Below, one piece after another: positions 1-9,979 of a DNA stretch of 64,000 nucleotides (the first letter of the stretch is position 1; every line of letters starts with the position of its first letter). The position numbers and the translations under genes are program-made. This DNA comes from Schistosoma haematobium (Eukaryota; Platyhelminthes; Trematoda; Strigeidida; Schistosomatidae). The notes under the pieces are model-generated. The model was given only the letters and a program-made list of their open reading frames with translations. It did no database searches and was not told the origin of the DNA. Location of the stretch: contig NC_067197.1 of NCBI RefSeq assembly GCF_000699445.3, positions 6,764,152 through 6,828,151 of the forward strand, in the 5' to 3' direction.

Positions 1-564
1 AGATCGAATCATGAAATCACAAGTCTTATCATTGAAGTACTGTATCACATTACAGAGGCTATTTTTTAGCTAAGAAGTATTCTATGTTTGTAAGCGTAGA
101 TGAGTGATTGCTTACATGAAACGATTTGAATTGTGGGCAAATATCAACTACTCACGTTCACAATATTCTAATTCATCATGACCTAATGAATGGTATTAAC
201 AATATAGGAAAAGAATCGTGGAAAAACTTTTTTTTCTGCCATAAAAACAAACTTATGCACAGCGATATGTCACAATGGTTACAATACAAACTAATCTGTA
301 GAATTCTGTCAATACTTAAGATCAGACAATATAATATTGATTATTGCTCATAAATTTCTTATTGTAAACACCTTAGTCCTACAGGATTCTGTAACCAGCC
401 AAAAGTTCACTGGTGATATTCTTAACTGAAATCGTGTGTGATAAAGGTTAGAGTCCATAGGAAAGCATAATTTTCCCAAATATTGCATATATATGTCTTA
501 TTAATAAATACTGACCAGGAAGAAGCTTACATTAAACAGAGTTTCTATTCATTTTTCATGAAGC
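1..564. other. AT-rich sequence, no recognised feature
   Basis: The only open frame is a 75-codon one of ordinary AT-rich composition that resembles nothing I know. No repeat family named in this annotation is visible. Confidence 0.5.
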
Positions 565-860
565 ATCTCAGTATGAATATTCCATGTACCTAAATAAGTG
601 GTTGCTCTGGTTATCAGAATGGGCATCGGCCTTGTGACTTCCTAAGGAACTCGGCTTTCATCATGAGGCGTTATAGTTCTTCTAAATGAAGACCTTCTGA
701 CTCCCAGGGCACAGTTTAAAAGGTTTGAACAGTTTTTTCTGGTCAGCGTTTTTTTAGCGAGTTAGTTTTCTACGGGATGGGGTCGCTAACCCCATGCCTA
801 ACTGTCCTTTGTCCGGGCTTGGGACCGGCAGTAGCCCTCAGAGGGACTCCAGGCGGAGTT
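565..860 (+). repeat. Dispersed repeat H, copy 1
   Basis: Matches 48427-48731 over its full length in the same orientation, including a GC-rich block near 776-860 that is unlike its AT-rich surroundings. A short piece of the same repeat at 28450-28500 is fused directly to an RTE-1 3' segment. H may therefore be the 5' or untranslated part of an RTE-type LINE or of a deletion derivative; that is inference. No coding potential is evident. Confidence 0.7.
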
Positions 861-1204
861 ATGAAACATCTCATAGCAAATCATTTAAACTTGCTATTAT
901 ATTCATCACATATATCTAACATAGATAGTATCTATGTGTATACTGCTCCAATCGAAATTAAATGACTGAATGTTATTGAATCATGATAAGAACTGAATTC
1001 TCCATTTGAACACTAAACATATATATTGATGGCCTATAGATGTGAATGTCAATTTAAGTAGTATTTTGTTAACATTTACAATTGACCTTTTATTTCATTC
1101 ATTTACTTATCAAATCGAATGATCATTTAGCCGTTAATATTCCGATTGATTGATGTAAATAATTTCATAATTTTTAGTTTTAATTTAAAGTTCGAATATT
1201 TTTT

Positions 1205-1345
1205 CCCACAATTATTGCTGAGGAGTCTCATACTAGGACGAAACAGCCATCCAGTGCTTACGGGTTTTCTACGGTGGTCTAGCTTTAATCGACTCATGAA
1301 TTCAATAATTAAAAATTACTACAATATCCACAAAACTCTAATCTG
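1205..1345 (+). mobile_element. HHR-B retroposon, 5'-truncated
   Basis: Contains the HHR-B ribozyme and downstream tail (the GGTCTAGCTT and CTCATGAATTCAA region and the ACAATATCCACAAAA region). It lacks the tRNA-like head, and the similarity starts only a few bases before the ribozyme core. Confidence 0.8.
1210..1262 (+). ncRNA. Hammerhead ribozyme, HHR-B type, core intact
   Basis: CTGAGGA at 1218-1224 and GAAA at 1240-1243 fit the CUGANGA and GAAA core. Stem II is GTCT/GGAC, and the GCCATC|CAGTG junction supplies C17. The 5' strand of stem I is not conserved and stem III is weakened, so activity is doubtful although the core bases remain. Confidence 0.6.
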
Positions 1346-1352
1346 ATGATAA

Positions 1353-1628
1353 ACAACTTGGTCGATAGCATTCGATTTGCACTAAGAAGGACTTGACATC
1401 CATGACAATGATCACCTCCCAATGATTACATCTCAGTCCTACAGGAGGTCGGTCGCGGCCAGGATAACCCAGTAGTAACATCTCTGATTGTGAAGCTGAG
1501 TGACACGGGATCGAACCCGTCAGGGAGCATCATTTGCCTCAAGATTACAGGTACACCTTGCTGACGAATGCCAAATAGCACAAAACCCGTGTCCAGGGTT
1601 TCCTGTTGACTACCTCCAACCACCATCC
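1353..1628 (+). mobile_element. HHR-C retroposon, near-complete unit
   Basis: Order is tail segment, tRNA-like head (near 1465-1525, with a B-box-like GATCGAACCC), then a ribozyme at about 1551-1610, ending at the CCAACCACCAT motif shared by all HHR-C copies. The core is CTGACGA at 1561-1567, but GAAA has become AAAA at 1582-1585, so G12 is lost and cleavage is unlikely. The tail preceding the head suggests a unit cut from a tandem or circular form. Confidence 0.8.
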
Positions 1629-2440
1629 TAAAGTGATTTTCATCAAGGAGTTCCTTATTATTTGATTTCGATTGATCTGATATTTACTTACATCTACAGT
1701 CATTATCTTCACTGAATTCTTAAATCAGTCAATTGGTCGCAACCGATGCCATACTGTCAAGTATTTAAGGAATTGATGATGTCACAGGTATTCAGTGTTT
1801 GACAACGCTTCTACCAGTAACACCTTCTAATATATTTCGTTCCCACCCAGAGAAATCAAAAGACAGAGTCGAGGAGATCGGAAGAGTATATTTGGCGATG
1901 ACCAATATATCGGAATTCTCTGATCTAATCTGGCTAGCGATTGCGGTTGATGTTGAGCACGGCGTTACCACACGTGATCTAGTGCGGATGCCTGACCGAG
2001 CGCCTTCAGCTAGATGAGTCCACTAAAACATATGGTCAGCATCCAATGTCGAAAACTTACAGAGCTATTTATTTTGGGGATTTATTTACCGCTACAGAAT
2101 GATTAAATTCTATGGATCAAACTTCATTATAACTATCATATTACAGTGGAGTTTGCCTTGATAGTAGGTGCTTAGAAGCATTCAATAAGAAGCTTTACTG
2201 AACTTAGATTTTGTATTATATGGGACTAATCATCAAGGTATATCTGGGATCATAGTTTCTTCCATGGGGTTCAAATCTACCTCAGATATGAGAAAAACTT
2301 ATCGTTGAGCTATTCGAATCTTTTCGACACGAACTGTTGATACAGAGAATTCAGCCTTATAGACTAATTGTAATCGGCTGAAAATCTGAACAAATGGCTT
2401 ACCAAACAGTTATTAACAAATACAACGTAGTGCGGTATTA
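1629..2440. other. No recognised feature
   Basis: A relatively GC-richer patch at 1800-2020 holds a 72-codon open frame without recognisable domains. It may be an old retroelement fragment, but I cannot support a family. Confidence 0.4.
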
Positions 2441-2444
2441 AATG

Positions 2445-2720
2445 ATTGTACTGTAGTGAACGAGAACTCACATGTGGACAACCAATTAATTCCTCAACTC
2501 AAAATTACAGAATTCTTTGGTAAAATGTGAAAAACTATATTTTAAGTACTTCATTTGTAAATTTTTCATCAACTGTCTCAAACTTCATTCTTCCTCCATT
2601 GCTATTATAATTACTCTCTGATTACGTTCCAATTCTCTTCAATTCGATCTTCTCAACCTTTTGCTGCTAGGTATTCCACTTATGATTGGTGTTACATAAT
2701 GCTTATGTGTATCGAACATC
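2445..2720 (-). repeat. Decayed F-family repeat
   Basis: The phrase GTAGTGAACGAGAA and the following order of motifs match the reverse orientation of the F repeats at 49075-49330 and 52944-53235, with heavy divergence. No product expected. Confidence 0.5.
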
Positions 2721-3092
2721 AATCTGGGAATCTTGAGTCCTGTTATTAACCTTGATATAAACGATTCAGTGCTGTTCTATTTTCAAATGGACGATTGAAA
2801 GATATCCCTTAATACGAGTAGAAAGCAAACACCTTCTACAAATTTCAACGACTAACACTTTTGCAATAATAATCTTACAGCTGATCGGATAGAGAGGTAA
2901 GTATACAATAAAAATAGCAAACTGAAAATGAAAATAACTGACCCTTGTAGGCCGAGGGGGGGAGGGTTAGTTCTAACTATCGAAATGCTCTCACATGGCC
3001 ACACACAAATCAAGTGACTTGTGTGGCGCATATGTACTCAGTGCCTCTTTGTACCAATGTTTATGTGTTTAAATAAATAAATAAATAAATAC
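2707..3092 (+). repeat. Dispersed repeat K with (AAAT)n tail, internally deleted
   Basis: Matches the reverse complement of 54965-55600 in several blocks: the TTGATATAAACGATTCA start, the region around TACAATAAAAATAGCAAACTG, and the end near AAATCAAGTGACTTGTG, followed by AAATAAATAAATAAATA. Roughly 250 bp present in the other copy are missing here. The simple 3' tail suggests a retroposed element, class unknown. Confidence 0.7.
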
Positions 3093-3235
3093 AGATCTCA
3101 TGTTGTTTATTAGTAACATACCGTTTCCTTTAGGATTAACATTGTTAACGGATCAGTTTAGTTCACTTCGAAAAGCCAAACTAAATTAAGTTTTTTTGTT
3201 GATAAATCATTTATATCATAGGGGGTTTTGTGAAG

Positions 3236-3445
3236 ATTGCAGTAATTTGTATAGTTGAAAACATGAGTCAATTGAAACTAGACCACCATAGAAAACCTGA
3301 AAGCACTGAACAGCCATTTCGTGGGTCGTGGGTTCGTTGATGTGCACTGTTGAGGAGTCCCACGATAGGACGAAATGGCCATCCAGTGCTTCTAGGTTTT
3401 CCATGATGGTCTAGTTTCAATTGACTCATAATCTCAACTATTTAG
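3236..3445. mobile_element. HHR-B inverted pair, decayed
   Basis: A minus-strand HHR-B 3' part (3245-3335) is joined head-to-head to a plus-strand one (3336-3440). The plus ribozyme has TTGAGGA in place of CTGAGGA (C3 lost), although the stem III palindrome ATGGCCAT and the CACTG/CAGTG stem I are kept. Confidence 0.75.
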
Positions 3446-3449
3446 ATCA

Positions 3450-4960
3450 TTTATAGCTTTATTGTCTTTATATTATCTCTTACTGATAAACACTTATTCA
3501 TCATTACTTAAATACACAACAAAGTCAATACAATACATTTTTAACTCTTAATTCTTTCGTTTAAAATATGAGACAAAATGAAATATGCATAATGGTGTAA
3601 ATATGAAACCGACTAAGGTTAAAAGGCCCGGTGATTTATTTTATAATAATAATGAGTCATTAAATTACTATTTCATTATCAAATCTATTAACTTCATATT
3701 ATTCTAGATTTAATTGTTATCATTATTTATTGAATAGGGTATAATTTTTATGCTTGAATATATAGTTGCACATAGACTCCTATTTCACACTCACCCACCC
3801 GCACAACAACATACGTCGTAGGGCGTAGGACGTAATGAAGAGCAATACATATTATGTAAGAGAGAGAGGCGGGGGGAAGGAGGAAGTGCTATGTCATGCA
3901 TAACATTGTTTATTGATCTATTTTTTTGCCTTTTTAGATTAGATAATAAAAAAGTTTTTTTTCTTGTGTGTGTGTGTGTGTGTGAAAAAACAGAAAACGG
4001 TAGGAATATATCATTAAATGAAATAAAACGGTTTCATTATTCATCTGGCTGTTTGTTCGAACGATTGATATAAATAATTTGTGAATGTCTATGCAACTTG
4101 TCATTTACAAAAAAAAGAGAAAAATAAAAGAAAAAAAGAATTATATAATTGTGAGATGATTCAAGTTTAGTAATAAATATGTGACATATAGATTATTTCA
4201 TTGTTACTGAACAAATAAATCTTTAGTACACATTGATGAGTTGACTTCCCTCGCTCCCTCCCTCCCTCCCTCCCTCCCTTCCTCCTTCTCTCTTTCTCCC
4301 TCACTCCTAATCACCTCTCTTTTCGTAATTATTTATTCTTTATATTCAAAAACAAACCATTTCAATTTCACCTTGGTTAAATAGTATCGTGTTTATTTGT
4401 TTACTCATTCATATATTCGTTCATTATAAATTAGAAGGGATATACAAAATAGAAATGATATAGCAATTACTGTATTTATTAATGACTATAATAATAATAA
4501 TAAACATAATCATCATTGCCATTGTAAAGAGTATATATTAATGACGAAAACAGGAACAATAAGAATATACTATGCCTAACTTGGACAGTATTAGTAAATA
4601 GAATAGACCTGTCAAAAACAATTTGACAGATTTGACTAATATGACCATTAGTATATTTATATTGATTTGATTGTTTATATTTATGGTATAAGAATGAGAT
4701 AATGAATATGGGTTTAATCATTTTATTCTCAATGAATAATAATATACTTTCTTATTAAGAATATAAATCATCAAGATGTTACATGTAGAATAAGAAGATG
4801 TCCTAAGGGATTCATGGATAGAATAATGATAAATAGACAACAACAACAACAACGATACCAACAACAAAGAAAGAAAGAAAGAACAACATGTCGTGATTAG
4901 TCAAGTTCAGACGACCCTGGCAGAATAAGGAATTTATTTAGAGAAAGGAAAAGAAAAGAA
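3450..4960. other. AT-rich low-complexity stretch
   Basis: Holds a GT run near 3967-3984, a pyrimidine CCCT-type tract near 4245-4315, AAT, CAA and GAAA runs, and no recognised mobile element. Short open frames are compositional. Confidence 0.6.
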
Positions 4961-4969
4961 AAGACTATA

Positions 4970-5055
4970 TGACACATTTTTACACTTGCTAACATAAGAC
5001 TGATCACTGACAGTCCTAAATAACAATGGGAAGATACAAGTAAAACAACACCAAT
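4970..5055 (+). repeat. HHR-A linker fragment
   Basis: Matches the linker seen before the tRNA-like head in full HHR-A copies (phrases such as AACAATGGGAAGATACAAGT and AACAACACCAA). Head and ribozyme are absent. Confidence 0.6.
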
Positions 5056-5234
5056 TGTGAACATATGTTATTCATTTAAAGTGAAGTTTATTTATCATAA
5101 ATAGTTTCTTTTTTTATTAACACGTTAATACAATGTTTATCTATGTATAGGATGAAGTGAATATCACGTATACAAAATAGTCAAATGAAACTGGATGTGT
5201 TAAGTATAGTTTATATTATGAATTGATATCGTAT

Positions 5235-5605
5235 ATCACATGGGTTTTGTGGATATTATAGTAGGTATGTCCTGGAGTTCTAATGAGAAGTAGTGGAGTT
5301 CAACCAGGTCTGTTGTGAGATAGTAACTCACTGAAGACGATGGTGGACGGTAGAGCAATTTTATGGATTAGTTGAAGTTAGACACTAACACCGTTGAATG
5401 CGAGCCGGCTCAGTGGTCTAGTGGTTAAGTGCTCGTGCGCGAAACCAGTAGGTCCTGGGTTCGAATCTCGTGGGGGGGGGCGAGGTCGTGGATGCGCTTT
5501 ACTGAGGAGTCCCACAATAGGACGAAACGGCCGTCTAGTGCTTCCAAGTTTTCTATGGTGGTCTAGCTTCAACTGACTCATGATCTTAACCATTGATATC
5601 ATACA
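5235..5605 (+). mobile_element. HHR-B retroposon, long copy with head and ribozyme
   Basis: Order is tail segment (5235-5390), tRNA-like head with A-box-like TGGTCTAGTGGTTA (about 5415) and B-box-like GGGTTCGAATC (about 5458), ribozyme (5492-5546), then GGTCTAGCTTCAACTGACTC. The A and B boxes imply RNA polymerase III transcription by analogy with tRNA-derived SINEs. The B box is followed by a G8 run. Confidence 0.85.
5490..5548 (+). ncRNA. Hammerhead ribozyme, HHR-B, core intact
   Basis: CTGAGGA (5502-5508), stem II GTCC/GGAC around a 7-nt loop, GAAA (5524-5527), stem III palindrome ACGGCCGT (5527-5534), and C17 at 5535. Stem I pairs GCTTTA with TAGTGC, including one mismatch and one wobble. 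Confidence 0.75.
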
Positions 5606-5653
5606 GACAGAAAAGAATTGAATTGATGTTCCACCTTAGTATAAGGCTTTTCG

Positions 5654-5656
<3 letters not shown>

Positions 5657-5713
<57 letters not shown>
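5657..5713. repeat. (AAT)n microsatellite
   Basis: Uninterrupted AAT/ATA trinucleotide run of about 57 bp. Confidence 0.95.
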
Positions 5714-5719
5714 TGAAGA

Positions 5720-6465
5720 TTACATAGGCCAGATCTAATCTATGATGTTCAAAATTCATGGTATGGAGGCTGAAACAAATAATCATTGTTAAAATGTTTC
5801 ACACTGTATGATTAATCTAATATCAGTTCGTAATACGAACTATATTTAATGCGTGAAATTTTGTTTGACTGGTATTCCCAGTTTTTGTACGTGATGTTTA
5901 TTTCATCCAACAGATAGATAATCATTGCATTAATGTGTCAAGAAAGAAAATGTATTAGATGTGACATTTTTTGATATGTATGCAAATCGCTAACATAGGT
6001 GATCTGTGTTGATGATTGGGGGAGGGTCTACTCGAGTTGAACGTGAATGATGTGACTAGCCAGCATACATGAAAGTCATACCTGATGGTTAATACTTGAG
6101 GTGGATTACCCTTTCGTCGTATCAAGTTACTATGGCTACTTTGATGATCGTACAACATTAACAACGTCATTATAGAAATATATTTTTAAGAGCAGGTACA
6201 AGGAATAGAGTGAGACAACTGCTGTATGGGCCAGTCCATTGCCTGTGATTGGATAATGTGCATCAGTTGTCATTCATCGTGATGAGGATTAGTAAACTGT
6301 TCGAAATTCTGTGACATGACTGCCTGATGATTTGGCTAAGGCCCAGTGACAGTTTCTTGACCCTATAAGAACTAGAAGAAAATTCCATGTATATATAGTT
6401 TAACCTTTAAACCACTGAATTGGCATCCAAAGATAATTTCAATCAGTTTGTGATATTACATAATC
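5720..6465. other. No recognised feature
   Basis: Unique-looking AT-rich DNA. A 71-codon minus-strand frame at 5955-6170 shows no domain. Confidence 0.4.
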
Positions 6466-6665
6466 GTCGTCCAGTGTAATTGGTGGGTAAATGTCTGACA
6501 CCTGACCCATCTGGGCTCCATTAGCCATAGCTTTTTACCAGCCCACAAGTTTCGATCCCCGGTGGGGTCATGGTTTTATACTGCTTGGGAGTGGTATGTT
6601 AGAACCAAATAGCTGTCTGGTGCTTCCTGGTTTTCAGTGGTTGTCTTATAAAGATCTTTCTGTGA
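6466..6665 (+). mobile_element. Strongly decayed HHR-B copy
   Basis: A B-box-like TTTCGATCCCCGGTGGGG (about 6550) is followed by a ruined ribozyme region and the CTGGTGCTTCCTGGTTTTC tail typical of HHR-B. No functional core. Confidence 0.5.
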
Positions 6666-6699
6666 TATAAAATATGTGGCTCAATTATCTCCACAGACT

Positions 6700-6960
6700 C
6701 CCAATACTAATAAGTATATCAGATGGTTAGAAGTCATCAGGAATCCCTGGTCAATATAAGTACCATGCTAGCTGGCACTCATTAGGAAGATGTATATGTA
6801 GTCTTGGGGGAAACGATGCTTCCAGTGAGGTTTGAAACTGTATCACGTTCAGGGACGTTACCATTCGGAATATGCCTAATCGACAGAATTCGATCGGTAC
6901 TGTGGACTAGATAGCTATAACTGATAACCACTCAGTGACTGATCAGTGTAAAACGACACA
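6700..6960 (-). mobile_element. Decayed HHR-C copy
   Basis: On the plus strand the order CCCTGGTC, TGGCACTCATTAGGAAG, GTAGTCTTGGGGGAA matches the reverse of HHR-C ribozyme and head. Core bases are lost. Confidence 0.5.
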
Positions 6961-7139
6961 ACCTTATCTTATAGATTGATAGAACTAAATATCACACCAT
7001 TATTTTTATTGAAAATGAAGAATACCATTGTGAGAGTTAATTGTTCTTTAAATATCAAGTAAAAACTAGATGAGTAATCATTTCAATGTCATTGTGGTCA
7101 AAGATGACTACCAACCACATTTAATAATGATCATGGATT

Positions 7140-7345
7140 GGTTAGAATCCGGCTCAGTGATCTGGAGGTGAAGTGTTCACATACAAGACAGAGTGTCCTA
7201 GGGTTCGAGTCCCATGTGTAGGACAGTGAATACACGCTACTGAGGAGTCCAACACTAGGAAAGAACGACCTTCCAATGCTTGTAAGTTTTCAATGATGGT
7301 CCAACATCGATCGGTTTATGATCTCAATTTTAATAACCCTTCTTC
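7140..7345 (+). mobile_element. HHR-B copy, ribozyme mutated
   Basis: tRNA-like head with GGTTCGAGTCCC near 7203 and CTGAGGA near 7240. The downstream GAAA element is changed to AAAGAAC, so the core is broken. The tail has the HHR-B GTTTTCAATGATGGTC motif. Confidence 0.75.
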
Positions 7346-7689
7346 TATTTTATTTGAAATGGTTGCAATATCTCTATGTTTTTTAACGTGTCCTAATGCT
7401 TTTGTAAAAATAAATCTTTTCTTTCTGAGATTGATTTCAATTCAACAGTATTGTTTTTCAGAACATTATACACCATGCGTATACGATTTCAAAGTCATCT
7501 CTAAAGTACGATTTTAAAAAATTCATTCAACTAATGTCGCCGTTCATCACTTAACATGTTTGTTAACTATATGCATGTGTGAGTGAGTGCGTTACTGCAT
7601 ATACATGTCGGGGTAAGTGTGTAAATTATTTTAAATAAAAAAGAATAATTATTACCAGAAGAGGATTTGGGAGAGACTTTGATTATTTA

Positions 7690-7920
7690 ATAGTTGAATT
7701 CATGAGTTAGACATTAACACCGTTGGGTGCTGACCAGCTCAGTGGTCTAGAAGTTAAGCGTTCGTGTGCAAGACCGTTAGGCCTTCGATTCGAAACCTGC
7801 TGGCAGGGTCGTGGATGCGCACCATTGAAGAGTCCCATATTAGGATGAAACATTCGTCGAGTGCTTCCACACTTTCCATGGTGATCTTACTTCAATTGAC
7901 TCATGAATTCAACCATTAAA
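7690..7920 (+). mobile_element. HHR-B copy, ribozyme mutated
   Basis: TTAGACATTAACACCGTTGG precedes the head, as in other long copies. The ribozyme reads TTGAAGA and has a broken stem III (ACATTCGTC), so it is probably dead. Confidence 0.75.
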
Positions 7921-8560
7921 TTTTTTTAAAAAAGGAATATCTTTATCATTCATAGAAAAATAAACACGATAACCGCCGAAAAAAAGAAAGAAAGAAATTC
8001 GGTTGTATTAAACACTTGTTAGTCTTTTTTTTCTATAAATAGGCTGAGTAATACGGACTAAAACAACCATAATGTAGGTTGACTAATAGAACAAACAAAT
8101 TCAATAGATAATTCAATTTTTCTCTCTGTTCTTTTTCTTTTTCTCTTAATGTTATCTAAATTTTAGTCATTTCAAATGTTTAGTATCCAATTGATACATA
8201 AACATGGTTGTATTTTTCTTATTGTTACTTACTTATATGTATCCAATGATAGAGATAAGCAACATAGAGATAAGTAATAAGGTCTAATTTAAACAATGTG
8301 GGTTTCTTTTTCTAATGTACACAAAGTCAACAATATGTTATACATGTATAGGTTATATAGATAATATGTGAGAATAGAAAATGTTTGTTGTTTATCTATT
8401 CAGTGTAAATAAACATTGAAAAATTGAACTATATAAGACTATAGTATCAAAGTTCCTTGTTTTTACGCTTTAATTTTTGAAAGTATCCGACATAATTCAC
8501 TAAAATCTTACAATTAGTTGTGTATTAAGGTTGGTAGTCATAATATGTGTAGTTGTAGTA
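7921..8560. other. No recognised feature
   Basis: AT-rich DNA with short AAAG and CTTTTT tracts; no repeat family or gene recognised. Confidence 0.5.
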
Positions 8561-8561
8561 C

Positions 8562-8564
<3 letters not shown>

Positions 8565-8620
<56 letters not shown>
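8565..8620. repeat. (TA)n microsatellite
   Basis: Continuous TATATA run of about 56 bp. Confidence 0.95.
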
Positions 8621-8624
<4 letters not shown>

Positions 8625-8800
8625 ATTAAATGAAGGTTCTGAGTTGCTTAACCTATTAGCTACAATTATAAATTCATAGCTAATTTCGGCTTGGTAACAA
8701 GGTCCAGAGGTTATAACATATAGAATCGATTTTGGAATTCATTCGGAAGCGAAAATTTTCGGAGGTTTTCAGAAATATATTATTGACAAGTGACACCTTC

Positions 8801-9235
8801 ACAATTGATTGATTATTGGATGGTGATCAATGTCATGTGTGTCAAGTCCTTCTTAGTGCAGATCGAATGCTATCGACCAAGTTGCAATGTGGCCACTAGT
8901 CTAGGTGACTCGACATTGTGTGCACTATGTTGAGATAGAATGGTGGTTGGAGGTAGTCAACAGAAAACCCTGGACACGGGTTTTGTGCTATTTGGCATTC
9001 GTCAGAAAAGTGTACCTTTAATCTTGAGGGAACTGACGCTCCCTGACGGATTCGACCCCGTGTTACCCAGCTTCACAGCCAGAGATATTATCATTGGGTT
9101 GTCTTGGCCGCGACTGACCTCCTGTAGGATTGAGATGTAATCACAATTGACTGACCACTGGGCGGTGATGAATGTCATGTATGTCAGGTCCTTCTTAGTG
9201 CAGATCGAATGCTGGGTGGCCACTTCAATAATGTG
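8801..9235 (-). mobile_element. HHR-C retroposon, 1.3-unit copy
   Basis: The tail segment beginning ACAATTGA occurs at both 8801 and 9143, a period of 342 bp, with head and ribozyme between. This is direct evidence for a tandem or circular source form. The ribozyme (about 8955-9010, minus) keeps CTGACGA but reads AAAA for GAAA. Confidence 0.85.
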
Positions 9236-9675
9236 AAATAGAGGTTTCTATAGTGGTTGACATGGAAAATACGATATATCTGGATTTGCCTGATTCACTT
9301 TTACATTTAGCCAAATGGATAGATACAAACAGATCAGTACTAAAGTTCAAATTGCATGATGATGGGGATGTTCCAGTGATCGGTTGGTGTAAATAATGTT
9401 TTATTTTGCCATTTAAATGTGTAGATCAATCATGACACCTAGCAATTTAACTAGTTATTTTACTGTTGACAATATTTTGTACCATATTTAGTGAGGCATT
9501 TCGTCGTTCCTGTCATCAGTTTACTTATTTAATAATGAAAAATATTGGATATTTACTGAAAACCGTCTGTGAAGAAACCGCCTCTAGATTCAACTCTACC
9601 CTAATAACTTTGGAGTACATTTTTGGTCAGTTTGATATCAGTCTATTTGGCCTCATAATGTGGAAATTGGATATT

Positions 9676-9914
9676 GTGATATATGCTACTTATGTCGATA
9701 GATATAAGTAGTACGTAACACCAATCAGAAGTGGAATGCCTGTCAAAAGAAGATTGAGAAGACTAGACTGAAAAAAAAACAGAAATGGAAACAGAAAGAA
9801 AGAGAGAATTGAAAGAATCATGAAGGATGCAAAGGATAATTGATGAAAGATTTGCAAATGAAGTATTTAATGTATGGTTTTCACATCTTATGAAAGAACT
9901 CTCTAATACTTTGG
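9676..9914 (+). repeat. F-family repeat, left part, interrupted by PLE-1
   Basis: ACTTATGTCGATAGATATAAGTAGTA and the following 200 bp match F copies at 46335 and 52344. PLE-1 begins after the TAATACTTTGG at 9904-9914. Confidence 0.7.
9904..9914 (+). repeat. PLE-1 left target-site duplication
   Basis: TAATACTTTGG, repeated exactly at 12830-12840 just beyond the right terminus. Confidence 0.65.
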
Positions 9915-9947
9915 TAAACCATAAATTGATTTAGAACAACATATATA

Positions 9948-9979
9948 AGCGAACAATATTGTTTTCGATTAGATCCTCA
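9948..9979 (-). repeat. PLE-1 left inverted repeat
   Basis: Exact reverse complement of 12754-12785 over 32 bp. It is followed by an 18-bp perfect palindrome, GATCCTCACGTGAGGATC, at 9972-9989. On the minus strand it preserves the GAAA and stem III part of the hammerhead, but CTGATGA is replaced by CGTGAGG-type sequence, so only half the ribozyme is here. Confidence 0.9.

Noticed and set aside
5405..5475. Possible tRNA gene at the HHR-B head
   Set aside because: Same pattern in all long HHR-B copies, with variable stems and downstream ribozyme; a retroposon head.
9600..9620. TAATAACTTTGGAGTAC upstream of PLE-1 resembles the right flank of PLE-1
   Set aside because: Short and imperfect; the exact 11-bp match at 9904-9914 is a better duplication candidate.
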